Origin: Methylophilus sp.
Lineage (GTDB): Bacteria; Pseudomonadota; Gammaproteobacteria; Burkholderiales; Methylophilaceae
Assembly: GCF_008015755.1 (NCBI RefSeq)
Contig: NZ_SSGF01000006.1
Location: forward strand, 62,001 to 126,000
Reading direction: 5' to 3'
DNA: 64,000 nucleotides
Part shown: piece after piece, positions 39,387 through 49,442 of the stretch
How the letters are laid out: each line of letters starts with the position of its first letter
How positions within the stretch are numbered: the first letter of the stretch is position 1
Notes under the pieces: generated by a model
Seen by the model: only the letters and a program-made list of their open reading frames with translations
Told to the model about the DNA's origin: nothing
Databases searched by the model: none
Made by a program: the position numbers and the translations under genes

Positions 39387-40940
39387 TCAGGACACGGTTT
39401 GTGCCAATTGCTGCAAACAGGCTTGCATATAGGCGCTCTCATCGATATCTTGCTGCAAAAATGCATTGATCTGGTCGCGTTTTTTAATGGCGACATCCAG
39501 CATCGGGTCAGACCCTGGCTGGTAAGCGCCGACAGCGATCAAGTCCTGGTTACGCAAATAGCGTGAATATAACTGCTTGAGCAAACGCGCCGCCTGCTGA
39601 TGTTCTTTGCTGGTGATATTGTGCATGGCGCGGCTGATCGATTGCTCAATATCAATCGCTGGATAATGTCCGCTTTCGGCCAGGGTACGATTAAGCACAA
39701 TATGGCCATCGAGAATCGCCCGTGCCGAATCGGCAATCGGATCCTGCTGGTCATCGCCTTCAGTCAGCACGGTATAAAAAGCGGTAATGGAGCCCTCGCC
39801 TCTGGCACCGTTACCAGTACGCTCTACCAGCGCTGGCAACTTGGCAAACACAGAGGGCGGATAGCCTTTGGTGGCTGGCGGTTCGCCAATCGCCAAGGCG
39901 ATTTCCCGTTGCGCCATGGCATAACGGGTCAGGGAATCCATGATCAACAAAACGTTTTTGCCTTGCGAGCGAAAACGCTCGGCAATCGCGGTGGCGTAAT
40001 TGGCGCCTTGCAAACGCATCAATGCCGACACATCGGCAGGCGCAGCGACAACCACAGAACGCGCCAGGCCTTCTGGCCCTAAAATCTGCTCAATAAATTC
40101 TTGTACTTCGCGGCCGCGCTCACCAATCAGGCCAACCACGATCACATCGGCAGTGGTATACCGTGCCATCATCCCCAGCAACACGCTTTTACCTACGCCA
40201 GACCCGGCAAACAGGCCCAGACGCTGGCCACGGCCGACAGTCAGCATGGCATTGATTGCACGTACACCGACATCCATCGGCTCTTCAATCGGCGCGCGCA
40301 TCAAAGGGTTAATGACGCGACCACTTAAAGGCGCGGTGACTTCGGTTGAAATCGGGCCGAGATTATCCAGCGGATTCCCGGCGGCATCGACGACGCGACC
40401 AAGCAAGGCATCGCCCACTGGAAAGTGGCGTGCACGGTCTTGCGCACGACGGCGAGGCGGACGGCCAAATTGCGGCTTGGGCAAGGTTTCTGTGATTTCC
40501 ATGCTGAACACTTTGGCACCAGGCACCACACCATCCACCGCAGACTGCGGCATCAAGAGCAAATTCTCGCCATCAAAACCGACGACCTCAGCTTCCACGC
40601 GGCCACCATCTTGCAGCGGGATATAACAGGCACCACCGATAGGCATTTTGATGCCAGTAGCGACCATAATCAGGCCAGTGACCTTGACGATACGGCCAGC
40701 AACCTCTAAAGGCTCGACCAAATGAATCAACTCCCGGCAATCTTTGAGGTAGCTTTGCCAACGTTGGTGATGCACGTTGTTTGTGAGGTCTGTGGTCAGC
40801 GGTGACTGTGCATCGGTCGGTGCTGAGACGGCATCAGCATCTGCCACGGCTGTCACAGCCGCATCATTGTTTAACGCTTCGGCCAGCGTTGGGCTGGCGT
40901 CTAAGGTGGCATTAGGTTCTATCATGCTGGAATCCATCAC
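39387..40940 (-). CDS. fliI: Flagellum-specific ATPase FliI
   Basis: [76 protein letters not shown]. Confidence 0.97.
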   Translation of the reverse strand: MMDSSMIEPNATLDASPTLAEALNNDAAVTAVADADAVSAPTDAQSPLTTDLTNNVHHQRWQSYLKDCRELIHLVEPLEVAGRIVKVTGLIMVATGIKMPIGGACYIPLQDGGRVEAEVVGFDGENLLLMPQSAVDGVVPGAKVFSMEITETLPKPQFGRPPRRRAQDRARHFPVGDALLGRVVDAAGNPLDNLGPISTEVTAPLSGRVINPLMRAPIEEPMDVGVRAINAMLTVGRGQRLGLFAGSGVGKSVLLGMMARYTTADVIVVGLIGERGREVQEFIEQILGPEGLARSVVVAAPADVSALMRLQGANYATAIAERFRSQGKNVLLIMDSLTRYAMAQREIALAIGEPPATKGYPPSVFAKLPALVERTGNGARGEGSITAFYTVLTEGDDQQDPIADSARAILDGHIVLNRTLAESGHYPAIDIEQSISRAMHNITSKEHQQAARLLKQLYSRYLRNQDLIAVGAYQPGSDPMLDVAIKKRDQINAFLQQDIDESAYMQACLQQLAQTVS

Positions 40941-40963
40941 AATCAGTGCATGGCCTGCACAGT

Positions 40964-41632
40964 TTATTCGTTGCTCATGGCAGGTTTGTGCCAGTCATCG
41001 ACGCGCGACAAGCCTTGCACCAAGCGTTTCCAGCGCATTTCGTTACTGGCATCAATCTGGTTTTCAGCGGTTTCCACCAGGCAGCCGCCACGCTCAATCT
41101 GCGCATCCTCAAGTAATTGCCACCCCTGCTCTTTTAATTGTTCGCCAATATGGGTGCGCAGCACTTTGGCATCTTCATGATGCACAATCAATCTCGCTGG
41201 CTGTTTGACTTGTGGTAAATAATGCATGGCGTCAAGCACGACCGGAATCACCGCTTGCGGATCTACCTGCAACTTGGTTTTCATCATGGCTTTGGCCAGA
41301 TCCAGCGCCAGACTTAATACTGACTCGGCCACGCAGGTATCTTGCATCGCTAATGCTTGCTGAAAGCTGGCCGCCATTTGTGATAATTGCTGACGCTCGA
41401 CATCAATTTGCGATTGCGCCTGTGTCAGGCCATCACCATAGCCGGTTTTAAAGCCTTCTTCATAAGCTTCTTGCCTAACCTGCTTGAGAATCTGACTCAC
41501 CGTGCGTGCATTTTCTTCAGCCTGTTCGCGCTCACGCTTGACGCGCTCACTCGAGATGGAATCATCAAAGCTGGCCATTTCCCAGCGTTGATAGGCGCTC
41601 ATTTGTTCTTTAGGGATTGCAGGCGCTACCAT
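40964..41632 (-). CDS. fliH: Flagellar assembly protein FliH
   Basis: [46 protein letters not shown]. Confidence 0.93.
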   Translation of the reverse strand: MVAPAIPKEQMSAYQRWEMASFDDSISSERVKREREQAEENARTVSQILKQVRQEAYEEGFKTGYGDGLTQAQSQIDVERQQLSQMAASFQQALAMQDTCVAESVLSLALDLAKAMMKTKLQVDPQAVIPVVLDAMHYLPQVKQPARLIVHHEDAKVLRTHIGEQLKEQGWQLLEDAQIERGGCLVETAENQIDASNEMRWKRLVQGLSRVDDWHKPAMSNE

Positions 41633-41656
41633 GAGACACTTTCCTTATTCAATGCA

Positions 41657-42655
41657 TTACACATATTGCTCGCTGTCACCTTTACCAGCCAGCATGATCT
41701 GGCCTTCATCTGACAAGCGACGCACAATTTGCAAAATCTGTTTCTGCTGGGTTTCAACCTCTGACAACTTGACCGGGCCACGGCTTTCCAGGTCTTCACG
41801 CATCATGTCCGCCGCACGCGACGACATATTGCGGAAGAATTTTTCTTTCATTTCGTCTGACGTGCCTTTGAGCGCCACAATCAACATATCTGACTGCACT
41901 TCACGCAACAGCACTTGAATCCCGCGATCATCAATCTCCATGATGTTGTCAAACACAAACATCTGGTCCATGATTTGTTGCGCCATGCCGTCATCGTAGC
42001 TTTTGAGGCCGTCCATCAATTTGGCTTCGTGTTCGCCACTGATATAGTTCATGATCTCGGCGGCTGTTTTCACGCCACCAATGGCCTGGCGCTTGAGGTT
42101 GTCGTTACCGGCCAGCATTTTCAACATGCCTTCATTCAACTCGCGCAAGGCGGTCGGCTTGATACTGTCCAGCGTAGCGATGCGCAAAATCACGTCCTGG
42201 CGCAAACGCTCGGTAAAGTGTCCTAAAATCTCGGCCGATTGCTCAGGCTCCAGATGCGACAAAATGGTGGCAATAATCTGCGGATGTTCGTTCTTGATGA
42301 AATCGGCTACACTGAAAGCATCCATCCACTTCAGGCTTTCTATACCAGCCGCATCTTGAGATTGTGGAATACGGTTGAGCAAGTTGGAGGCTTTGTCATC
42401 GCCAAATGCTTTAATCAGCACCGAGCGGATATAGCTGTCTGAATCCAGGCCAAAATCACTACTGCTGGCAAAGTCAATCATGAACTTTTCCAGCACCTGC
42501 TCAACTTCTTCGCGAGGCACCGGCTTCATTGAGGCCATGACGATGCCTAACCGTTGCACCTCTTTAGGTGACAGGTGTTTCATGACTTCAGCGGCTTCGT
42601 CTTCGCCGAGCGCCAGCATCAAAATTGCACTTCTGGTTAATCCCTGGTCACTCAT
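41657..42655 (-). CDS. fliG: Flagellar motor switch protein FliG
   Basis: SAILMLALGEDEAAEVMKHLSPKEVQRLG; NEHPQIIATILSHLEPEQSAEIL; MFVFDNIMEIDDRGIQ. Confidence 0.97.
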   Translation of the reverse strand: MSDQGLTRSAILMLALGEDEAAEVMKHLSPKEVQRLGIVMASMKPVPREEVEQVLEKFMIDFASSSDFGLDSDSYIRSVLIKAFGDDKASNLLNRIPQSQDAAGIESLKWMDAFSVADFIKNEHPQIIATILSHLEPEQSAEILGHFTERLRQDVILRIATLDSIKPTALRELNEGMLKMLAGNDNLKRQAIGGVKTAAEIMNYISGEHEAKLMDGLKSYDDGMAQQIMDQMFVFDNIMEIDDRGIQVLLREVQSDMLIVALKGTSDEMKEKFFRNMSSRAADMMREDLESRGPVKLSEVETQQKQILQIVRRLSDEGQIMLAGKGDSEQYV

Positions 42656-42658
42656 GAA

Positions 42659-44386
42659 TTACTTCTCCGCCGAGGTCCAGCCGGAAACCACATTGGCAAC
42701 CATGCGTGGATTATCTTTTGCTACCTGTTTAGCGGCTTGTAAGGTCTGGTCCAGACCGCTGGGCAAGGCAGTGGCGTCGCCACTCAAGGTCACCAGCGCA
42801 TCTTCGCCATCTGCCCCAGCGGCGCCTGCCAATGGCAAGCCATCCGGGCCGCTCAACGCGGCATTGCCTGCGGCCAGCGCGAGTTCTTTTTTATCGGCGC
42901 CAGTCAGTTTCCTGGTCATGGGCTTGAGCAGCTTTTTATACAGCAGCATCAACACAATGGCCCCTGCCAGAAAACGTAAGGCATCTTTGCCATACTCAAT
43001 CACCAGCGGATCTTTCCACAATGGAGGCTCGACCAGTTTTTCCTGCGCCTCGGCGACAAATGGCGTGTTCACCACAGAAATCGTATCACCGCGCTCTTTG
43101 TTAAAGCCCATGGCCTGCATGGCGAGGTCGCTCACTTGCTGCTTCTCGGCATTGCTCAAGGCACGGTAGGTAGTTTTTCCTGTGCTATCCACCACCGGGA
43201 TATGATTGACCACCACCGCCACGTGCAGGCGCTTGATGCCGCCCTTGGCTTGCTGAACATAGCTGACAGTTTTATCCAGCTCGTAGTTAGTGGTGTTATC
43301 TTTTTGTGTATTGAGGGGGGGTGCTGGTGGCGCGGCCGGGGCGGCACCTTCTGCACCAGGCGCTTGGGCACCAGGGGCATTAATCGGGGCGGTAGACTCA
43401 CCAGGTGGCTGGTTGGACAATGCGCCTGGCACGGCACCGTTGCTGCCACCCGTATTTTGTGTTTCATGGCTTTGTGCGCTACGGATCGCCATATCATCCG
43501 GCTTGGTATTCGGTTTGTAAGACTCGTTGGCTTGCTCAGTCATGGAGAAATCAATCTCTGCGCTGGTTTCAGCGTGCACGTTCTTGGCACCGACGATAGG
43601 CGTAATAATCGACTCCACCCGGCGGGCAATGCTATTTTGCATATTCTCAACATAGGCCATTTGCTCTGGGTCGAGACCGTTTTGCTTGAGCTTGTTTGCA
43701 TTGTCAGACAGCAAATTACCGTTCTGGTCGACCACCGTCACATGGTCGGCAGACAAGTTAGGCACGCTACTGGCCACAAGATGCACCACGGCGCCCACTT
43801 GCTGGCCATCCAGACGACGGCCATTGTGCAGATTTAATAATACAGACGCGGTTGGGTACTGTTGCTCGCGCACGAACACGCTGGGTTTTGGAATCGCTAA
43901 ATGAATACGGGCAGCCTGTACCGCAGAGATAGACTGGATGCTGCGCTCAAGTTCACCTTCCAGCCCACGCTGAAAGTTCACTTGCTCGACAAACTGTGAC
44001 ACGCCAAATTTTTGGTTTTCGAGCAGTTCAAAGCCGATATTGCCGCCTTTAGGTAAGCCTTGTGCCGCCAGTTTTAAACGGACTTGATGGACCTGATCTG
44101 CAGGCACTAAAATCGCCCCTCCGCCTTCAGCAAACTTGTAAGGCACACTTAACTTGTCGAGCTCGGCCACAATCGCGCCACCATCTTTGTCAGCAAAGTT
44201 GGAGAACAACACGCGATAGTCCGGCTGTTGACTCCACAGCCAGAACACGACCATCACCGCCACGATGGCTGCAATGCCTGCAACCAATAGCAGTTTTTGT
44301 CCCAACTGACCGAACATATTCGGTGCAGCGTTAGACTCACCCGTTGACGTAAGTAAGGCAGCATCAGCAGCCATCTGAACCTCCAT
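42659..44386 (-). CDS. fliF: Flagellar M-ring protein FliF
   Basis: YRVLFSNFADKDGGAIVAELDKLSVPYKFAEGGGAILVPADQVHQVRLKLAAQGLP; start chosen at internal MEVQMAAD. Confidence 0.96.
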   Translation of the reverse strand: MEVQMAADAALLTSTGESNAAPNMFGQLGQKLLLVAGIAAIVAVMVVFWLWSQQPDYRVLFSNFADKDGGAIVAELDKLSVPYKFAEGGGAILVPADQVHQVRLKLAAQGLPKGGNIGFELLENQKFGVSQFVEQVNFQRGLEGELERSIQSISAVQAARIHLAIPKPSVFVREQQYPTASVLLNLHNGRRLDGQQVGAVVHLVASSVPNLSADHVTVVDQNGNLLSDNANKLKQNGLDPEQMAYVENMQNSIARRVESIITPIVGAKNVHAETSAEIDFSMTEQANESYKPNTKPDDMAIRSAQSHETQNTGGSNGAVPGALSNQPPGESTAPINAPGAQAPGAEGAAPAAPPAPPLNTQKDNTTNYELDKTVSYVQQAKGGIKRLHVAVVVNHIPVVDSTGKTTYRALSNAEKQQVSDLAMQAMGFNKERGDTISVVNTPFVAEAQEKLVEPPLWKDPLVIEYGKDALRFLAGAIVLMLLYKKLLKPMTRKLTGADKKELALAAGNAALSGPDGLPLAGAAGADGEDALVTLSGDATALPSGLDQTLQAAKQVAKDNPRMVANVVSGWTSAEK

Positions 44387-44639
44387 GTTTACTACCCTAG
44401 GCTTTTGAGTTGTTGCCCAGACTGGCTGGCTCACTCAAAAAATCCCTTTTTGAACTCGAATGCGCTTTAAGGACACACTCACATAGATCACATTATGCGC
44501 TTAGCGCTGATTTTCAAATTGGCAAATAAGACGGATTAATGTTGCCTATTTTACAAAGCACCCCACAGCCCAGAATGCTAAAGTGTCTACCATGACAATT
44601 AAGGGCTTCATGTGCCCGTAACGATGAAAGGAGTCCACC

Positions 44640-45005
44640 ATGAACGCAGGCGGTATTGATGCACAACGCATCTCGTCCATGCTGGCACAATTGCGTGCAG
44701 CCGCGCAAAAACCTGAGGGTTTGGGCAGTGCGGCCATCGCAAGTCCTGTGCAAAAAACCAATGCAGCAGCCCCGACCAGCCAGGTCAGCTTTAGTGATGC
44801 CTTAAAAGCCTCGCTGGATCAGGTCAACAATATGCAACTGCAATCAGAAAAGCTGGGGCAGGATTTTGCCATGGGCAATGATAATGTCAGCCTGTCTGAT
44901 GTGATGATCTCTGGTCAAAAAGCCAACATCGCCTTCCAGGCCACGGTGCAGGTACGCAACAAACTGGTGACGGCTTACCAGGAGATGATGAATATGCAGG
45001 TTTAA
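44640..45005 (+). CDS. fliE: Flagellar hook-basal body protein FliE
   Basis: VSFSDALKASLDQVNNMQLQSEKLGQDFAMGNDNVSLSDVMISGQKANIAFQATVQVRNKLVTAYQEMMNMQV. Confidence 0.95.
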   Translation: MNAGGIDAQRISSMLAQLRAAAQKPEGLGSAAIASPVQKTNAAAPTSQVSFSDALKASLDQVNNMQLQSEKLGQDFAMGNDNVSLSDVMISGQKANIAFQATVQVRNKLVTAYQEMMNMQV

Positions 45006-45292
45006 ACCTTGGGCGCGTCCCGGGTTTCGCCCTGCTCCAGCTGATATAACCACGCCAATATTTCAGCAATCGCCTGATACAACTGTGGCGGAATATGGGC
45101 ATCCAGCTCTACCTGCATCAACAGGCTCAATAAGGCCTGCGATTCATGCACATACACCTCATGTTCTTTTGCCAGCGCAATAATGCGCTCCGCCAGCAAA
45201 CCGTTGCCTTTGGCCACGACGCGTGGTGCCAAGTCTCCGGCCTCGTAGGCCAGCGCTACCGCGCTTTGTGTATAGGCCTTATCCTGCTGCAT
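45002..45292 (-). CDS. FlhB C-terminal-domain-like protein (FhlB/EscU-YscU-HrcU type export switch-like)
   Basis: AVALAYEAGDLAPRVVAKGNGLLAERIIALAKEHEVYVHESQALLSLLMQVELDAHIPPQLYQAIAEILAWLY; no full-length FlhB N-terminus. Confidence 0.88.
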   Translation of the reverse strand: MQQDKAYTQSAVALAYEAGDLAPRVVAKGNGLLAERIIALAKEHEVYVHESQALLSLLMQVELDAHIPPQLYQAIAEILAWLYQLEQGETRDAPKV

Positions 45293-46418
45293 ATTGCGGC
45301 CTGTCTTCTGCGCTATCATCACGGCTAATCTGCAACGACTCCAGCTTTAAGCCCACGGACTGTAAACTCATGGCCAATTGGCTGCGGCCAGACTGCATTT
45401 CTTTCAGTGACTGCGTCTCTGTTGGCTCGACGCGGACACTAAAACGACCATTCACCATGGTAATTTTGACCGAGACCTCGCCCAAGCGTGGCAACTGCAA
45501 GGTCAGGTCGCTCTGCAAGCTGTTTAACACCGGCGCATCTGCTGAGTGCGCCGAATTTTCCTGCTCATTCACCTGCCATTGCATGGTTTGCCCTGGCCAC
45601 ACTTCACCGTGCCAGACCACGCGCTGCTGCTCCAATACCTGCAACTGTTGCGCCACCATTTCAGGCGGCATAAAAGCAGGTTTATTCTGTGGTTCCTGTA
45701 GCAACTGATGCCAGGGGCGGCTGCCTAAGGTCGCTTCTTTCAGGTGTGACTCGTAAAACAAGCCTGAGCTATCCAAAGCATGTTTAAGGTCTTGTGCCAG
45801 CACTTGTGGCTTTTGCGGGCTATGGCTAACCACTGTTTGCGCCTGCAAGGCCGTGGTTTGTTGTTGAAACTCAGACGAACTCAACCAGCGCTGTAAGTTT
45901 TTTGCCGGTGGGCTTAGTTCAACCAGGCTCGCTTGCCCGGCAGCGGTTTTTGCCAGGGTTTGCAGATGCTCTTCATGCCCAGGCTGCGACATATCGGTTA
46001 ACAAAGCCGCCTCGCCTAATGGCATTTGACCGGCGCTCGCCTGGCTATGACCAGGCTGCAAGCCCCACTTAACCTGTGGCAGATTGTCTTTACCAGCGGC
46101 CGACTGGGCCAAGCCCATAAACTGCATATGCAAGGTTTGTTGTTGCGCCAGATAGGCTGGTAACTGCATCTGCACGGTGGCAGGTGGCTGGTTAGGCAGT
46201 TGGATTTGAACTTTGAATTGTGCCAGCTCTGAGGATTTGGCCGCACCTGCTTCTTTTTGCAGAATCAGGCCGGTAAACTGCATGCCGGGTCGCATGCGCT
46301 CCCACAACGGCGCTTCTGACTGCGTGCCTTCGACCGGCATGATCGAAGAAACTGCACGCAAGCTCTCTGTTTCACTGGCGATGACACGTGGTGAGAGAAC
46401 TTGCGGTATCGGTAACAT
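45279..46418 (-). CDS. Second FliK-like (Flg_hook C-terminal domain) protein
   Basis: C-terminal LQSDLTLQLPRLGEVSVKITMVNGRFSVRVEPTETQSLKEMQSGRSQLAMSLQSVGLKLESLQI resembles FliK C-terminal domain; overlaps the FhlB-like gene. Confidence 0.78.
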   Translation of the reverse strand: MLPIPQVLSPRVIASETESLRAVSSIMPVEGTQSEAPLWERMRPGMQFTGLILQKEAGAAKSSELAQFKVQIQLPNQPPATVQMQLPAYLAQQQTLHMQFMGLAQSAAGKDNLPQVKWGLQPGHSQASAGQMPLGEAALLTDMSQPGHEEHLQTLAKTAAGQASLVELSPPAKNLQRWLSSSEFQQQTTALQAQTVVSHSPQKPQVLAQDLKHALDSSGLFYESHLKEATLGSRPWHQLLQEPQNKPAFMPPEMVAQQLQVLEQQRVVWHGEVWPGQTMQWQVNEQENSAHSADAPVLNSLQSDLTLQLPRLGEVSVKITMVNGRFSVRVEPTETQSLKEMQSGRSQLAMSLQSVGLKLESLQISRDDSAEDRPQYAAG

Positions 46419-46751
46419 CTATAGGCCGTCCGGTGGGATGCGCGCATGCAATTGCGCATCAAAGATCATATCAGTAATGCGATGCATCACTGGATACAGC
46501 AAATTGCGGATTTCGCCATCATCGGCCAGAATCTTCTGTACCAAGGCCTGTTTACGGGCATTGAGCTCAGGGCTTAATGATTCGGATTCCAGGCGCATGG
46601 TTTGCTCCAGGCTTTTGACCACTTCGAGTTTGAGCATGTAAGACTGCTCCAGCTCTGTGACCTTTTCCCAGGCATTCTGTCGCGCCGCGATCAGCATTTG
46701 CTCCATGAGTTTTGCAGCAGATTCATAAGTATTAACTAATGCTTGTGACAT
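46419..46751 (-). CDS. fliT: Flagellar export chaperone FliT-like
   Basis: Small helical protein immediately after fliS; MSQALVNTYESAAKLMEQ start at 46751. Confidence 0.7.
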   Translation of the reverse strand: MSQALVNTYESAAKLMEQMLIAARQNAWEKVTELEQSYMLKLEVVKSLEQTMRLESESLSPELNARKQALVQKILADDGEIRNLLYPVMHRITDMIFDAQLHARIPPDGL

Positions 46752-46752
46752 C

Positions 46753-47244
46753 TTAGGCTCCGGCAGTGGCCAAACGGTTAACTTGCAACTCGTGCGTTTT
46801 TTGGGCAACCATCTGCCCCAAAGACATATCCGCTTGCACTGGACGCGCAGTGGCTGATTTTTCCAGTGTTTCCCATGCGCTTTTCAATTCCATTAATAAT
46901 TGTTGAATTTCTTGCACTTTTTTCACATCCTGACGCACACTGGCTTCCATCAGGCTGCGTGTCATATATTGATAAAGCTGATCCAGGTTCTGGGCGATGT
47001 TGCCACCGGAACGCTTGTCCAGGCAGGCACGTAAGCCGCTATCGATGATGGTGACTGCTTGAGTCAGGTATTGTCCTTTTTTGGCAATATCGTGCTGGGC
47101 CATCGCTTGCTGGGCATGAATACAAGCTGAAATCGCACCGTCATACAGCATCACGATCAACTTCAAAGGGCTGGCATCTACCACACCGGTTTCCAACCCT
47201 ACGCTTGCATAAGCATTCACACCTAATTTCTTCATCCCGAACAT
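46753..47244 (-). CDS. fliS: Flagellin export chaperone FliS
   Basis: NAYASVGLETGVVDASPLKLIVMLYDGAI... YQYMTRSLMEASVR. Confidence 0.95.
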   Translation of the reverse strand: MFGMKKLGVNAYASVGLETGVVDASPLKLIVMLYDGAISACIHAQQAMAQHDIAKKGQYLTQAVTIIDSGLRACLDKRSGGNIAQNLDQLYQYMTRSLMEASVRQDVKKVQEIQQLLMELKSAWETLEKSATARPVQADMSLGQMVAQKTHELQVNRLATAGA

Positions 47245-47325
47245 TTTTTACTCCTGAATTCTGCTTAAAAGCGCATGGTTTAAGATCATTTGCCAGCCGC
47301 TCACTGCAGAGATTGACCGCTTCAA

Positions 47326-48993
47326 CTAGTTGTTGGCGCTAATCGCAGCCAGTTGTGAAGTCAGGTTACTGCTTGTGCTCTGCAAGCTACTGAGCAAGGC
47401 ATCCAGCTTCGCATACTGTGCACGGTAACGTGCTTCAATCGCGGGCAGCTTGGCACTTATATCATCGGCCTTTTTGTTCAAATCTTTAATCGAACTTGAA
47501 ATACCATCGGTTTTTGTGGTCAATGCACCATCGGTATCCAGCCAGCCGTCTAGCAAGCTGCTGAGCTCGCCTGCCAGGCCTTTGCTAAAGGTCACCGTGC
47601 CACGACTGCCAGTGGCCGTGCCAGTGACACTCAATTGCAGCCCATAGCTGCCATTACCGGTCACGCCAGTCAGCACGGAACCCGTGGTATTGGCCGTCAC
47701 GCCGTTAATCGTCCCAATCGCATTGACGCCATTGCCGCCCAGTTGCGTAATATTCACCGCATAGGTGCCAGAGGCGGTTTCATCCTTGCTACTGATATAT
47801 GTCACTTGCGGATCAGTAGAGGTCGCCGATGGCGAGAATAACTTGGCCACATCACTCACATTGTTAGTAATGGCTTTTTGTAATTTAGTGCTATCCAGCG
47901 ATAGCGAACCATCTGACCCCATACTCACGCCGACATCGCTCAGGGTTTTATAGGTAGTGGCGGTGGGCGAAGAAGCCGATAACATCGACTTTAACTTGAC
48001 CATGATGTTGCGCGCCGTCGAATCTCCGAGCAAGGCACCATTCGCGCTCGACCCCGCCGATACAAACTTGGTCAGGTTGCGCATACTGGTATTCAGCGCG
48101 TTATAAGCGTCGACAAAGCTTTGTACCGAGCTTTGGATGGTATCCGTGTCCGTGCCCACACTCAGCGTATTACTGGCCGAGGTCACCGACTTCAGTGTCA
48201 AGGTAACACCCTGAATCACATCAGAGACGGTATTACTGGCTTTGCTGATGCTCATGCCATCTACATTGAGCAAAGCATTTTTTGCCGCGGTCATTTGCGT
48301 CATATTATTGCTACTGGCTACAGGATCATAGGCGAGCGCAGACAATCCGCCTGTATCGGTGTTGTTGCTATCATCATCGGCCACCGATACTTTGAGGCTA
48401 TTCACCTCGCCAGTGTCTTTAGAGGTAATCACCAGGCGATTGCCGGTACCATCATTGACAATAGACGCCGACACAGACGCGTTTTTGGCATTGATCGCAT
48501 CACGGATACCTGACAGCGTATTGTTGCTGCTGGTAATGTCTATGGTGATATCGGTTTTATCCGCATTCGCGGTAAATGAGGCAGGTGCCGTCCCAGCCGT
48601 ACCGAAAGAAATGGTGAGTTTGCCAGTGCCCACAATATCGGTCGCGCTGCTGTAAGCAGGCGATGCCAATTTTTGTGAGGTCGCCAGTTGCGTGACTGAC
48701 ACACTGTAGTTACCAAGCACCGCGGTGCCGTTGGCGGTGGCGCTGATGCTGGTCGCATCACTCGCAGTCACCGATTGCGCATTAAACTTGGCAGCAGTAG
48801 CCAATTTATCAACAGCCGTTTGAAACGTACTTAGCCCGCTCTTGAGCGTGCTATAGGCAGACAGCTTGGTGTTGTAAGACGATACTTTGGTTTTAATATC
48901 GGTAATGGGTTGCTGTTCCGCTTGCATCTGTGCCGTGACTAATGAGTCAATCGGCAGCCCGGATGCGCCTGTAGAGGATACAATCGATGCCAT
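47326..48993 (-). CDS. fliD: Flagellar filament cap protein FliD
   Basis: GLPIDSLVTAQMQAEQQPI..., C-terminal YRAQYAKLDALLSSLQSTSSNLTSQLAAI. Confidence 0.95.
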   Translation of the reverse strand: MASIVSSTGASGLPIDSLVTAQMQAEQQPITDIKTKVSSYNTKLSAYSTLKSGLSTFQTAVDKLATAAKFNAQSVTASDATSISATANGTAVLGNYSVSVTQLATSQKLASPAYSSATDIVGTGKLTISFGTAGTAPASFTANADKTDITIDITSSNNTLSGIRDAINAKNASVSASIVNDGTGNRLVITSKDTGEVNSLKVSVADDDSNNTDTGGLSALAYDPVASSNNMTQMTAAKNALLNVDGMSISKASNTVSDVIQGVTLTLKSVTSASNTLSVGTDTDTIQSSVQSFVDAYNALNTSMRNLTKFVSAGSSANGALLGDSTARNIMVKLKSMLSASSPTATTYKTLSDVGVSMGSDGSLSLDSTKLQKAITNNVSDVAKLFSPSATSTDPQVTYISSKDETASGTYAVNITQLGGNGVNAIGTINGVTANTTGSVLTGVTGNGSYGLQLSVTGTATGSRGTVTFSKGLAGELSSLLDGWLDTDGALTTKTDGISSSIKDLNKKADDISAKLPAIEARYRAQYAKLDALLSSLQSTSSNLTSQLAAISANN

Positions 48994-49026
48994 TTCTTAA
49001 TCTCCCAACCGAATTTAAACGCAATA

Positions 49027-49371
49027 TCAGGCGGTCTGTCGTACCACCAGCCCGCGTAATTTATCCAGCGTTTTACTGATGGCTAACACTTCCTCATTGG
49101 GAATCTGGCGCAATACTTTTTGTGTTTCGGTATCGACCACTTTCACAATGATGCGTTCGCTATCATCGTCGATAGAAAACTCTATCGTTTGTAACGCTGG
49201 TGCTACATAATCATTTAACTTTTTGACAGCACCGGTCAACGCGGCTTTGTCATTCACATCAGCTGTCGCTTTATCAGCAGATGATTCAGCATATTTCACC
49301 AGCTTTAAACTACTGGCTGCCTGCACACCCTGTAAACCACCGCCTACACCATTAACAAATGAATCACTCAT
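49027..49371 (-). CDS. flaG: FlaG-family protein
   Basis: LQTIEFSIDDDSERIIVKVVDTETQKVLRQIPNEEVLAISKTLDKLRGLVV. Confidence 0.93.
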   Translation of the reverse strand: MSDSFVNGVGGGLQGVQAASSLKLVKYAESSADKATADVNDKAALTGAVKKLNDYVAPALQTIEFSIDDDSERIIVKVVDTETQKVLRQIPNEEVLAISKTLDKLRGLVVRQTA

Positions 49372-49394
49372 GATGTTGCTCCTTTACCTAGGCC

Positions 49395-49423
49395 AAATCC
49401 ACAGGGTCTAGGCCTGTGGATTT
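49395..49423 (-). terminator. Hairpin between fliC and flaG (possible fliC terminator/attenuator)
   Basis: AAATCCACAGG-N7-CCTGTGGATTT perfect 11-bp stem; no long U-tract. Confidence 0.5.
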
Positions 49424-49442
49424 AGCGTTACCGTGTGATGGA

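Noticed and set aside
40000-40626. 208-aa plus-strand ORF opposite fliI
   Set aside because: Antisense to the Walker-motif region of FliI; compositionally biased, no start signal.
42480-43169. 229-aa plus-strand ORF opposite fliG/fliF
   Set aside because: Antisense shadow of two clear flagellar genes.
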